Shown here piece after piece: positions 24,514 through 37,900 of a stretch of DNA of 64,000 nucleotides (positions are counted from its first letter, which is position 1; each line of letters opens with the position of its first letter). The notes beneath the pieces were generated by a model. It was given only the letters and a program-made list of their open reading frames with translations, made no database searches and had not been told where the DNA came from. Source of the stretch: Alitta virens (Eukaryota > Annelida > Polychaeta > Phyllodocida > Nereididae); the NCBI GenBank assembly GCA_932294295.1, contig OW028580.1, positions 26,854,896 to 26,918,895 of the forward strand. Reading direction: 5' to 3'. Made by a program: the position numbers and the translations under genes.

Positions 24514-26112
24514 CTACGGAAGCCTATTAGTGCCACACAATTTTTTTTTTCTCTAATCTGCGTTTTTTGAACTTTTTTTTTTTTAATTTTCGTTTTTTGT
24601 ACATAATTTTTTTTAAATTTGCGTTTTTTTAACATAATGTTTTTTTTTATTTGTAATTTTTTTTAAAATATTTTGTAAATTTTTTTTTTTGGCGTTTTTT
24701 CGACTAAATTTTTTTCCAGTTTGTGTTATTTTCTACGGAAGCCATTTTAGGACATGAAAAAAAAAAATTTAATTGTATAAACGATGTAGTAAATTTTATA
24801 TACGAAATAATAAATCAAATATACGAAATACTAAATTGAATATACAAAATACTAAATTGTTTATACAAAATACTAAATAGAATATACGAAATACTAAATT
24901 GTATGAACAAAATACTAAATTGTATAAACACAAAACTCAATTGTATAAACGGAATTACTAAATCGTTTAAACGAATTACTAAACCGGCACATATCTTTGT
25001 TAATATTTGGTCAACAATTATGTACCACCTATCTAAAGACTCGTCTTGGACCGGGCTATTCAATACTCTAAGTGAGGTACAGCATAACCTATGACAATGG
25101 CACTCAAAGTATATGTCGGCAAAAGTGGGAATAACTTTGTTTCACAATGTGACATCCTAATTACCCTTGACCTTAAGACCCAGCTATTTCTATCAAGCCC
25201 CAGTCTTCCCTTTCCTTTCCTTTCCTTCCCTTTCCTTCCCTTCCCTCCCCTTCCCTCCCCTTTTATTTGAGTCATATTGGAATCTATTGGGCCCTGATAA
25301 GTTATAACCAGTCAGTGTCCATCTGCTAAGGCAAGTAAAAGACCCCACCCATGGGGTAAATGGGTAACATGTGTGGACTCCTCCTCCCTCTCATCTCATC
25401 AATCAACCCTCGATAGCGGCAAGAACTTGCCTTAGAGGGCTGCATTTCCCATATCTATCTATCTATCTATCTATCTAGTTATCGATCTATCTTGGATCCC
25501 TCCTATATTGATGGGAAAAGTTATTTTAAAGTCCTCCTTCCTGATATCATCCATGTTTGGCCTATAATTGTAAATGTAATACTTATACAATTTGACAATA
25601 TGCAATTAGCATGGATCAAGATATTATTCAAATGTAGCATGGTGCAATTAAAGTCAGCATCACATAATAAACCTAACTACAAGAAATACTACTAGGAAGG
25701 GAAGTTATTTCAACTTTTGTTGACACACATTTTCAGTGCCGTTGTCATAACTTATACTGTATCAAGAATTTTCTAACTTAGATTATTGGATAGCCCTGCC
25801 CAAGACGAGTCTCTACATAGGTCGCACATAATTGTAGATCAAATATTAATTAAGATATGGCCGATTTAGTATTCCGTACTTATGTTCATGGTTCTAACTA
25901 TATTTGCGTTTATTCGCAAATATTTGCGAGTAAACGCAAATGTAAATTTGCGAATAAAAGCAAACATAAAAAGAAAAGTCTGTACAAAAAACGCAAATTA
26001 AAACAAAATATATATTTACAAAAAACGCAAATTAAAAAAAAAATTTCAAAAACACAGATTAGAGAAAAAAAAAAAGTGTGTGGCACTAATGGGCTTCCGT
26101 ACCTCTCTATCT
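24514..26112. mobile_element. Fold-back DNA element with long inverted arms
   Basis: The ends are inverted: TACGGAAGCCTATTAGTGCC at 24514 against GGCACTAATGGGCTTCCGTA ending at 26112. The direct flanks CCTCTC (24508-24513 and 26113-26118) look like a 6-bp target duplication. Further in, the arms still match: AGACTCGTCTTGG near 25040 against CCAAGACGAGTCT near 25805, and GACAATGGCACTC near 25098 against GTGCCGTTGTCAT near 25740. The arms also contain T/A-runs with CGTTTTTT units and, at 24780-24980, an 18-bp tandem repeat (ACGAAATACTAAATTGAAT). No transposase was found. The element sits between the two remnants of receptor gene 4. Confidence 0.75.
25456..25493. repeat. (ATCT)n microsatellite
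   Basis: About eight copies of ATCT in the middle of the fold-back element, just after a CCTTTCC-rich tract at 25205-25262. Confidence 0.9.
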
Positions 26113-26139
26113 GCCCTGCAGCCGAATAGACCGTGAGCA

Positions 26140-26760
26140 TGAAAGGGTATCAAAGCATCACATCATAACAAAGTTTAAAAGCAGTATACAAACAGAATTA
26201 TTTGATATGTGCCTCTGCAGAGACTACATCTTTTTGCTTTCTCTCTCAACTACAGAACAATAGTTATAAAAGGTGTCTTACTTTGTTATTGAATATTTAA
26301 TGGAAGTCTTCAAAAAGATCACATCACTATTAAGACCACTTTACAAAATGACCAAATTTTTAACCCAGTCATACACTGGGCAAGACCATCTCACCAAGTA
26401 CAAGACAAGTAAAATTGCAAAGCATCATTTAATTGTTACATGACCAGAACAGTGTTTTACGATTTAAATTGTGCATTAGGCAACCCTTTTAAATGATACA
26501 TATATTGTTCATTTGTAGGAAGGCCAAAGAGCATTTTTGATGATTGACAATGCTGTTGTATACGCAATCTTTGCTTTAAATGCAACATTTTTCATTAATA
26601 TTTTGAAGCTTGTCATAACGCACACATTTTTAATTCCGTGTATTCCCTTTCATTTTGCAATGTGTTTGAACACATTGAATAAATTACAATGGGGGAGGAA
26701 AAGTACCACAAGAGGTCTCTGCACAGTAGCAGATAAATATTGTTTGATGATGTCATCTAT
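26140..26760 (+). pseudogene. GPCR relic: intron and exon 2 (gene 4)
   Basis: From GGGTATCAAAGCATCACATC the sequence is a diverged copy of the gene 3 intron (compare 20036 onward), down to an acceptor TTTGTAG|GAAGGC at 26518/26519. Exon 2 then reads EGQ-R-A, VVYAIFALNATFFINI (start of TM6), and collapses; TM7 is not readable. An open frame at 26537-26806 covers part of it. Together with 23640-23715 this was one gene, now interrupted by about 2.4 kb that includes a SINE and a fold-back element. Confidence 0.75.
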
Positions 26761-28610
26761 TCAGATCTCAATATGGATTTATAGTGAAGATGATGACGTC
26801 ATCTAGTTGTGTTTTTTTTTCTGCTACTACATAGGTAGTGCCCTCTGCAGGCTCTGTTGCTTTTTCTCCCCAGCCTATACATAAAATCAGAATTGGGCTC
26901 CCATAACAATTTAATGATCACACAAAACTAACTGTATGGTAACACTCTGGTGCAAACAACTAGGATGTATTTTATCAGTGATAGGCTCATTGTTCTTTGT
27001 TTCTGAAAATTATGATGCAGATTTATCTGATATGTTTAAAAATAGGCATACAATGTATATTAGTTGACATTTACATGGTCATTAACAGATTCGTGTAACA
27101 CGGCAAACATAACACATTTTGCAACAAAATTAGTAACAGGAACATATGTCCAGTGGATAACCAGGAACAAACTTATAACGAATTAATAGACTTACAGGAG
27201 AACTGACAATTCATATCAGGAACCGCAACATTTCACAGAAAAATAAACATTATTAAGTTTTTTGGTTGATTTGATATATATATTGCAGAACTTTCCTGTA
27301 AGACCACATTAAAATTCTTACGGTTCTCTTTAGACCACAGCACACCACGGTTGGTTTTGATGGTGAGTGGTATCGGTCGGCATTCGGCACTTGAATCAGT
27401 GTCATAAAACTTAATTATATTGTATAATATATTTTTGGAAAGCATTACTCAACTACTGGATAAAGTCTCCATTAAATCTGTATTCTTTTATATCAGACAA
27501 ACACATATATCACTCCAAGAAGATAGCAAAGCCATCATAACATTGTGACAAGAAGAATGGCGTTAGCAAATCTTTTAAAGGTACAACATTTGTAAGTCGT
27601 AAAGTACAATATGTTTCACTTTCCTTAATACATAATAAAACATAAACAACGTCACGTACGTCATGATTCGTCACACGTTTTCCTTCATAACTTAGTTATT
27701 TCTCATCCGATTTTAAAAATTTCAAGTTTATATGATAGGCAAAACATTGCACTAGCCGACTTTTACACTGAGGGTCATTCCCCGATCAGCTGGGGCATGC
27801 CCCGTGGAGAAAGTTGCCCCAACATTTGATGAAACCCAACGGGGCATTCCCTAGGGGCTCTCCACCTATCTATTATACATAAATATCTGTTATACATGAT
27901 CCCCTCTGCTGGCAGGTATATTTAGGCAAATATTTTCTACCTTGCAGAATCTACCAGCTGGCAGGCACCAAATCGCAACAGCCACTGGCAGATTCTACCA
28001 GCTGTAGGTTACTATATAATAAATAACAAGTTTTGATCTGCTTGTGGAATGTGATTATATGATTAGGTTATGGCATCAAAATAAAAAAACAGAGGAAGTC
28101 AGATTACAGGCGTTACTTTGCTATGTACATTATTTTTTTTTCTTCATTGGATTTCTCTCTAGGTCTTTACTTTTTCACCTTTTCCACTGTTACTAGATCA
28201 CAATAACCCAAACTTGCAGAAACAAATAGAATACATTTTTGAAGCTGCCTCCATTGAATACCACCTATCTGTCTCAATCGATATCTCACTACTTGAAAAT
28301 TATCACATGTCAAGAGGACTCTAACATTTGATGCTGCTGGTCATTGTAGGAAAATCTGGTGGCAGATAGCAGGCACTTTTTTTTCCAACCAATAAGATTA
28401 TTTCCACAGAACACCTCAAACTGTGAATCTGGAAGAGTCTGCTTTCTTCTGTTACTACTAAATTTTCTTTCCAGTGCAAAATTAATGTTGCCATGATTAA
28501 GTAAATGCAACTTACTTAATAAGGCATCAAATCCACATTAAAATCCACTGGAAATAGTGCTGCTTTGGGTCCTCGTGCTTCAACCAATCAGAATCTAGGA
28601 TGGGAACCTG
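26761..28610. other. Sequence without recognised genes
   Basis: I see only a short near-duplicate, GCAGAATCTACCAGCTGGCA at about 27955 and GGCAGATTCTACCAGCTGTA at about 27986. The open frames at 27233-27445 and 28310-28510 have no recognisable domain. Confidence 0.5.
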
Positions 28611-28612
28611 AG

Positions 28613-29325
28613 CAACCAATAGGACTGCAGCATTCTGACAGAAGCCACCTAGTGGAAATATCTAGCTTTATGGAAAATCCACTTTTTTACTGTTTGAAGC
28701 TGCTGCCCTCTGGTGGAAAACCGCAGTGTATGAGCCAATCAGATGCTTGGTGAAAAAATGACACCAGGAAATACTTTTCCAAATATGAGATAAGTCTTGA
28801 AAGGCCTTCTCTGATCATGCAATGACTTCCAGTTGCAACCAATGAGAACGAACACTCAAAATTCAGTCATTGACAACTGTGCCACTAGATGCCAGCTCCA
28901 CAACAACTTTTGCCAGCTGGTTATTATTTTATAATGGAGGGTTTTTTTTTATTGTGATGCCTCTGCTGCAACCAATAGGACTGCAGCATTCTGACAGAAG
29001 CCACCTAGTGGAAATATCTAGCTTTATGGAAAATCCACTTTTTTACTGTTTGAAGCTGCTGCCCTCTGGTGGAAAACCACAGTGTATGAGCCAATCAGAT
29101 GCTTGGTGAAAAAATGACACCAGGAAATACTTTTCCAAATATGAGATAAGTCTTGAAAGGCCTTCTCTGATCATGCAATGACTTCCAGTTGCAACCAATG
29201 AGAACGAACACTCAAAATTCAGTCATTGACAACTGTGCCACTAGATGCCAGCTCCACAACAACTTTTGCCAGTTGGTTATTATTTTATAATGGGGGTTTT
29301 TTTTTATTGTGATGCCTCTGCTGGT
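28613..29325. repeat. 356-bp tandem duplication
   Basis: Two nearly identical units of 356 bp (about 28613-28968 and 28969-29325) start at GCAACCAATAGGACTGCAG and end at a T-run followed by ATTGTGATGCCTCTGCTG. The same 44-residue frame (ending QSDAW) appears in both only because the DNA is duplicated. Several CCAAT pentamers (ACCAATCAG, ACCAATAGG, GCCAATCAG, ACCAATGAG) lie in each unit. Confidence 0.92.
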
Positions 29326-30040
29326 AGTCGTCCAAAGAAGGACAGCATCATATGTGTCTGTGTATAATTTACAAATTGAAAACCATTCACCCCTTAGTGT
29401 ACCAGCAGAATAGGCCTTAAAAAATGTGATACCTTCTACTGAATAACATTCACAAGCCACAACAGCTTTTTTTATGAAAGAAAAAAACATAATGGACATT
29501 GTTTAACTTCTTTATTGAAGAGAGGACATTTCATTTTCATAATTATTACAAGTGTCAAATAAAATGTTGTAACAAGGGCTGCTACTACAAGCAAATCACC
29601 TACTGGATCAATGGTCACATTAAACAAACAATCAAAGAAATCAAAAATCATCATGACAGATTTCGGCAACAGTTAACCACTGAGTGAAGCACCATGCACC
29701 ATTATACTATCTACCATTCAGGCACTGTCATGCTATGGCATATTTTGTTATACAATAAGTTCTTCACAGTTTTTATGACCTAACAGTAATGTGTTGCAAT
29801 TTTATGTACATCTAAACAATCATCCGCATTTACTTCATTAGTCCATTGGCTAAAGTGAAAAAAAAAACACCAAGCATTGCTGTCAGCTTTCCTCACCCCT
29901 CTCCTTTTTTGTTACTCTTGTCCTCCCTTGACTATTACTGACTATGCCTTCTCTTTTACACTTAGCCCTCTCATGATGGTGCCTGACTAAACCAATGACT
30001 GCCTGCAACTAGGCCTGTATAGCCTCAGCCTTTCAGTAAA
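29326..30040. other. No gene recognised
   Basis: Open frames at 29212-29687 overlap each other on both strands and show no domain. Confidence 0.5.
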
Positions 30041-30044
30041 TCTG

Positions 30045-32165
30045 CTCCCAGTATTGCCTCTGCCTGGATATGCCTCAGCCATTTATTAATATGCCTCAGC
30101 CAGTTACTAAACACTGCTAAAGCTGCTCCCCTTTTGCTATTCCTGGATATGTCTCAGCAATTAACTAAAGCTCCTCCCCTATGACTGTACCTTGATATGC
30201 CTCAGCCATTCACTTAATCTCCTCTCCCTATGACTTGATATGGCTCAGTCAAATGTATAAGTGATTTACACAAGCTCCTCCCCTTTCTCTATGCCTGGAT
30301 ATGTCTCAGTCTTTCAGGAAACTCCCCTACCTATATCTTGATATCCCTTAACCAATCACTAAATTTTCTCCTATCTGCCTATGCCTGGATATGCCTCAGC
30401 TCTATTTATCAAAGCCCACCCCTTATGCCTATGCCTGGATATAACTCAGCCACTTACAAAAGCTCCTACCCTATGCCTATGCCTGAATATTTCTCAGTCT
30501 TTACGAACACTTCTATCTATGCCTCAATATGCCCCATATATGGAAAATCCTAAACCAATCATTACATCTCCTTAAATCTGCATATGCCTGGATATGCCTC
30601 AGCCATTTACTAAAGCTCCTCCCTTAGGCCTATGCCTGTATATGTCTCAGTCTTTCATCAAGCTCCTCTGCCTATGCCTTAACCAATCACCAAATCTCCT
30701 ATCTGCCTATGCCTGGCTATGCCTCAGCCATGTACTACAGCTTCTCCCCAATGCCTATGCCTGGATATGTCTCAGTCTTTCACATAACTTCTCTGCCTGT
30801 GCCTTAACCAATCACTAAGTCTCCTATCTGCCTATATCTGGATATACCTCAGCTATTTACTAAATATGACTAATTTGTGCCTCATCCATTTACTAAAGCT
30901 CCTCCCCTATGCCTGGATAAGTCTCAGTCTATCATGAAACTCCTTTGCCTATGTCTTAAGCAATAACTAAATCTCCTATCTGCCTATGTCTGGATATATC
31001 CAGGCTATTTACTAAATATGCCTCTGCCATTTACTAAAGCTCCTCTATGTATATATCTGGATATGTCTTTGTCTTTCACCAAACTCCTCTGCCTATGCAT
31101 TAACCAGTCACTAAATCTATCTGCCTATTCCTGGCTATGCCTCAACTATTTACTAAATATGCCTCAGCCATTTACTAAAGCTCCTCTGCCAATGCCTGTA
31201 CCTGGATATGTCTCAGTCTCTCACAAAACTCTTCTGCCTATGCCTTAACCAATCACTTACTCTCCTATCTGCCTATGCCTGGCTATGCCTCAGCTATTAA
31301 CTAAATATGTCTCAGCCATTTACAGCTTCTCCCCTCTGCCTATGCCTGTACCTGGATATGTCTCAGTCTTTCACAAAACTCTTCTGCCTATGCCTTAACC
31401 AATCACTTACTCTCCTATCTGCCTATTCCTGGCTATGCCTCAGCTATTAACTAAATATGCCTCGACCATTTACTAAAGCTCCTCTGCCTATGCCTGTACC
31501 TGGATATGTCTCAGTCTTTCACAAAACTCCTCTGCCTATGCCTTAACCAATCACTAAATCTCCTATCTGCCTATGTCTGGCTATGCCTCAGCTATAAACT
31601 AAATATGCTTTAGCCATTTACATAAGCTCTTCCCCTATGCCTATGCCTGGATATGTCTTAGTCTCTTACAACAGCCATTTACTAAAGCTCCTCTGCATAT
31701 GCCTGTACCTGGATATGTCACAGTCTCTCACCAAACTCCTCTGCCTATGCCTTAACCAATCACTATATCTCCTATCTGCCTATGACTTGATATACCTAAG
31801 CTATTTACTAAATATGCCTCAGCCATTTACTAAAGCTCCTCTATGTATATTTCTGGATATGTCTCAGTCTTTCACCAAACTCCTCTGCCTATGCCTTAAC
31901 CAATCACTAAATCTTCTATCTGCCTATGTCTTGCTATGCCTCAGCTATTTACTAAATATGCCTCAGCCATGTACTACAGCTTCTCCCCAATGCCTATGCC
32001 TGGATATGTCTCAGTCTTTCACAAAACTTCTCTGCCTATGCCTTAACCAATCACTAAATCTCCTATCTGCCTATGTCTGCCTATGCCTCAGCAATTGAAT
32101 AATTTATGCCTCAGCCATTTACTTAAGCCCCCCCCCCCCCCCATGCCTGTGCCTGGATAAGCCTA
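30045..32165. repeat. Degenerate minisatellite field, TATGCCTGGATATGCCTCAG type
   Basis: About 2.1 kb of variants of TATGCCTGGATATGTCTCAG, CCATTTACTAAAGCTCCTC and TATGCCTTAACCAATCACTA. The TGCCTTAACC landmark recurs at about 31241, 31391, 31539, 31748, 31892 and 32039, so a higher-order unit of about 145-150 bp is built from about 50-bp sub-units, with one spacing of 209 bp. The translations seen at 30338-32098 are repeat products, not genes. Confidence 0.9.
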
Positions 32166-33713
32166 AAGAATTCACTAAAGCTCCTCCCCTATTCCGTTCC
32201 CCACTTCACCCCTGATAACATCTAATTGACCAAAGTAGTTCCTCTAGTCCTTCATCAATATAACCCCTCCAGCTACATGAAACACCTAAACGCCCCCCCC
32301 CCCTCCCTTCACTTCCATCCCTCTTGACTATGCCTGGCTAGACCACTGATAACAAGCCCTCACAATACTAAAATGAATGAAAACATACACACACTTATCC
32401 TCACCTATCACTAACTCTCCCCCCCCCCCCCCCAAGCTTAGCCATTGAGAACATCCACCCACCTCCAGCTATTCATTAACTCTGATGTCCACCTTGACTA
32501 TGCATGGCTTTTTACTGATAACCTCTCAAGTTAGTCCTCTCAACACCCACTAATCCAAAGACATTCAATACAGGTACTTCTGCCTCCCCATTGATGCCTC
32601 ATCTCTCAAACAAAAACACCCAGTTATAAATCATAACCACTGTAAAAAGAATATTAATCGACAGTAAACAACTACCTATTTTGAATATAGCATTCCTCTT
32701 CAATGACTTTAAAGAATTCCATTCTTTTAACAAAATATACAAATGATCCAATAACATTCAGGAACAATAACATAGAATGTACACTTAACAGTCATATAAA
32801 AAAATGAAATGACCAATGTTGCATAAGAAGACTTTTGGACATACCACTTTTAACTGTGTATCTGATACAATAAGATGTTCACAAAGACTGAAGTGACTGC
32901 ATAAATTCTACAATTATCTATACAATTATCTATACAATTTTTTTCACATTTCATGAACAGACCCAATCCATATATGAAATATTCATATATAAATATGCAC
33001 ACCTCAAGTTAATACAATAATATGTACACTAAAACTTAAAGAAGTATATTCACAAAAGTTATCATCTCTGTATTTTCTACGTACAAGTTAGAGAAGTACA
33101 TATTCTATTTCTTTTTCAATTTTGGCAACAAAATTGTTTAACAATCTGATAAATTTAAGGAATAAAACCCTGATTATTTCATAGATTATGGCCCTGGACT
33201 CCGGACAAGTGCTGCATATGTACATTTTAAACTATGGAGTAAAGCTCTGGTAGTAAAAAACCCCTGAAATCTTTTCAGGGAAAAAACCCTGGAACACTTG
33301 ATTTTCTCCTAATAACTGCAGAATCCACTTCATACTTTCATTACATTTAATCATTATACTTACAATCATGTAAGGCATTTTCTAGATTTACAAACAATGA
33401 CAAAAAGTAAATAAACCAATAAGGTTTCAATAAAAAAAACACCACAGAAAATAGCATCTCATATCGTGTGTCTCAATGCAAAACGAAATTACTATACATA
33501 ATATTATACCTGTCTGGTCACACAAAAATTAACTGAAATGTGTTCAAGGCATGCATATGTGAGACAAACAGCAAATATGGCTATTCGGATACAAGATATT
33601 TGTATAAACATAAACAATCCTTGTCATAACCGTCTACTTGAGAAATAACTCAGCAATTCAAGGTAGAAATGCCACTGTCATCTGACAATAAAAACTAAAC
33701 AGACAACGAAAAT
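32166..33713. other. C-rich tracts, then AT-rich sequence, no gene recognised
   Basis: Poly-C runs at about 32127-32142, 32294-32305 and 32420-32434 sit in C-rich sequence. After about 32600 the composition is AT-rich with no supported frame. Confidence 0.55.
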
Positions 33714-34590
33714 AAGCCCATATTAAATGGGTATTATAAGTGACACTGATTGAATTTATGGAAATACAGGAAACAAATGTCATACACATTCACCAAAAAA
33801 GAGTACCAGTCAAACATATGTAAGCAATGCAATCTCATCACAAATGGCACTTGACAAAGAAACTGAGACAAATATGAATGGACGTACGAAGCGCTAGATG
33901 ATTCTACTTGAATTAAATGACAATTTGAGGAAAACAAAAAGCTTGCTTGAAAACACCGGGACAATTAACACCCCAATATATGCAAAGTATAAGACCATGA
34001 AAAGAAGCCCATATGAAATGGGTAATATAAGTGACACTGATTGAATTTATGGAAATACAGAAAACAAAATGTCATACTTTCACCAAAAAAGAGAAACAGT
34101 CCAACATACGTATATGCATTAAATTACATGACAATTTAAGAGTACCAAAAAAGAGCACCAGTCAAACATATGTATATGCAAGGCATTCTCATTATAAGTG
34201 GCACTAGACAAAGAAATGGAGACAAATATGAATGGACGAAGGAACAACTAGATGATTCAACTTCAATTAAATGACAATTTCAAAACAATAAGCCTGCTTG
34301 AAAACACCAGGGCAATTTACACCCCTATACATGTGAAGTATCAGAAAATGAACCAGACCAAACAAATAAGCCCATATGAAATGGGTAATATAAGTGACAC
34401 AGATTGGAAATACAGAAAACAAATGTCATACACCTGCATCAAAAAAGAGCACCGGTCAAACATATGTATATGCAATGCAATCTCATTACAAATGGCACTT
34501 GACAAAGAAACTGAGACAAATATGAATGACGTAGGAAGCACTAGATGATACTACTTGAATTAAATGACAATTTGAGAATACAATACATAC
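33714..34590. repeat. Tandem repeat of ~0.29-0.36 kb, three copies
   Basis: Units begin with AAGCCCATATGAAATGGGTA at about 33714, 34005 and 34368 and share ATAAGTGACACTGATTGAAT, CACCAAAAAAGAG, CAAACATATG and GACAAAGAAACTGAGACAAA. The middle copy has an internal partial duplication around 34140-34160. Open frames on both strands here (33734-33964, 34252-34548) are repeat by-products. Confidence 0.88.
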
Positions 34591-34924
34591 ATTTAATACC
34601 AAATCTTCTTGCATGCTGCCATGGGGGTTGATGTCTTGTTTCCCCTGAACAGAAATGTTTATTGATTTTTTAATTCTCTAACGCTTCGGTTGGTGGTACA
34701 CTGGGATTCAGTGAAATTCATCATTCAGGGAAATCCTCAGGGATGGACAGTTTTTGTTGTTGATGGCGTCAACTTGTAATGTGTAATGGTGACATCATGT
34801 ATAGTACTAGTATTTCCGGGTACAAAATGTGCATGTAACAAGTTTGTAAGGAAAAGATTTAAGATGTAAGGAAAAGATTTGTTGCAACTAATGGTATACG
34901 TCAATAGGTTTGTTTTTCAATAAA

Positions 34925-37900
34925 TCAAACAGAATAGTTAGTTTTGAAGCTGTTTTCGGTGGTGGCACGTTTTGAGCATGCACAGCCTTCCTGTGACCTG
35001 TTCTCACTACCACTGTTGTATCTGTCAGACATTTGTAGTTTTGACACACTCTGTAAAAAGAATCATTCAAAATTCTAATAATTACATTAGTTTCACATCA
35101 GCATCTCACTAGTTTGTGACTTCTGCAACATAATTTGACTCTTATGTGCTTATAATTTCATAGATTGAAAACCATTAAAAATTGTGACATATTTATATTA
35201 TTTTCATGAATATCAGACTTGTAGATCAATTTTGCAAATCCAACCCAGCATGCACCATTCCAAGAGGAATGTAACCATATTTTGTAAAAACAGTTTTCTA
35301 ATATGAAACATATCTGTGTTTTACTGCAATGTATCTACACAAATTAAAGAACATGCACTCACGGACTGGTCTAATGTGCTGGACTCAACATCATCATGAC
35401 TCAACATCATCATTGATGCCATCATCTGATCCTGTCATCTGTAATTAGAATTATAACTTTCCATTAGGATTAAATATTTTGTAGAGTATATGGATAATAA
35501 TAATAACATTGGTAAATATATAAATCAATAACAGTAAAGATAGGGACCTAAAGTACCACCAGAAGTCACTGACATTATAATATGCAACAAACACAAAGAT
35601 GTTCTTGGCACAGCTAGCAGACTTAAAATACATACTTTTAATACCTTGGCGCGCCTGCTGATAATTTAAATTTTATTTTGGACAGTTTAACTAACCTTTA
35701 TAGAGTCTTCCTCACATCTCTGCTCATAAGTTGTTCTCTCCTAAAGTATAGGCAAAAGGGAGAGATATGTTATATTTTGCAGTTATGATTAGCCGCATTA
35801 GTTGGACATAAATCTTTTTACTTTTCGAAATTTCTGGGAGAAATTGAAGATATTAAAAATTGGTGACATACATGAAGCATATACATTGAAACTTAGTCTC
35901 GCCTTAAATCAGTATGGAACTGGGTGTATTGTTTTGCAATAACCTCATGGTATAAAAGCTGATAATACATGCATTTTACTTACCACCATTTGTTACTGTC
36001 TTAAACTGTAAAAATAGGATTGTAAACACATGCCAAGACAACAAATATGAAATGCCAAAAATCTTCAAGGAAATCAAAGTTTCTTACTAAGAGCATGACC
36101 TATATGAAACATGCCCAGGTACATTAAGTAACATGGCCCTGGTAATGTGCTCATGCAGAAACATAATAGTACATTTACACATTGCTAAGGTCATATTAGA
36201 TAAGTGGTCCTGCATAAACATATGTGCATTCTCCTACACTTTATGAATGTCTCGATCATAATTGCACAAGTACATTTCCAAATAAGTAATATGACCCTTG
36301 TAATGTGCTCATGCAGAAACATAATAGTACATTTACACATTGCTAAGGTCATATTAGATAAATGGTCTTGCATAAACATATGTGCATTCTGCTACACTTT
36401 ATGGATGTCTCGATCATAAATGCACAAGTACATTTCCAAATAAGTAACATGCCCCTTGTAATGTGCTCATGCAGAAACATAATAGTACATTTACACATTG
36501 CTAAGGTCATATTAGATAAGTGGTCCTGCATAAACATATGTGCATTCTGCTACACTTTATGAATGTCTCGATCATAATTGCACAAGTATATTTCCAGATA
36601 AGCAATATGCCCCTTGTAATGTGCTCATGCAGAAACATAAAAGTACATTTACACATTGCTAAGGTCATATTAGATAAATGGTCTTGCATAAACATATGTG
36701 CATTCTGCTACACTTTATGGATGTCTCAATCATAAATGCACAAGTACATTACCAAATAAGTAACATGCCCCTTGTAATGTGCTCATGCAGAAACAAAATA
36801 GTACATTTACACATTGCAAAAGACATATTAGATAAATGGTCTTGCATAACCATATGTGCATTCTGCTACACTTTATGAATGTCTCGATCATAATTGCACA
36901 AGTACATTTCCAAATAAGTAATATGCCCCTTGTAATGTGCTCATGCAGAAACATAATAGTACATTTACACATTGCAAAGGACATATTAGATAAATGGTCT
37001 TGCATAACCATATGTGCATTCTGCTACACTTTATGAATGTCTCGATCATAAATGCACAAGTACATTTCCAAATAAGTAACATGCCCCTTGTAATGTGCTC
37101 ATGCAGAAACCAAATAGTACATTTACACATTGCAAAAGACATATTAGATAAATGGTCTTGCATAAACATATGTGCATTCTGCTACACTTTATGGATGTCT
37201 CAATCATAAATGCACAAGTACATTTCCAAATAAGTAACATGCCCCTTGTAATGTGCTCATGCAGAAACATAATAGTACATTTACACATTGCAAAGGACAT
37301 ATTAGACAAATGGTCTTGCATAACCATATGTGCATTCTGCTACACTTTATGAATGTCTCGATCATAATTGCACAAGTACATTTCCAAATAAGTAATATGC
37401 CCCTTGTAATGAGCTCATGCAGAAACATAATAGTACATTTACACATTGCTAAGGACATATTAGATAAATGGTCTTGCATAAACATATGTGCATTCTGCTA
37501 CACTTTATGGATGTCTCAATCATAAATGCACAAGTACATTTCCAAATAAGTAACATGCCCCTTGTAATGTGCTCATGCAGAAACATAATAGTACATTTAC
37601 ACATTGCAAAGGACATATTAGATAAATGGTCTTGCATAACCATATGTGCATTCTGCTACACTTTATGAATGTCTCGATCATAAATGCACAAGTACATTTC
37701 CAAATCAGTAACATGCCCCTTGTAATGTGCTCATGCAGAAACATAATAGTACATTTACACATTGCTAAGGTCATATTAGATAAATGGTCTTGCATAAACA
37801 TATGTGCATTCTGCTACACTTTATGGATGTCTCAATCATAAATGCACAAGTACATTTCCAAATAAGTAACATGCCCCTTGTAATGTGCTCATGCAGAAAC

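Noticed and set aside
30338..32098. Leu/Ser/Cys/Pro-rich frames up to 153 codons
   Set aside because: Products of the TATGCCTGGATATGCCTCAG minisatellite; the frame changes from unit to unit.
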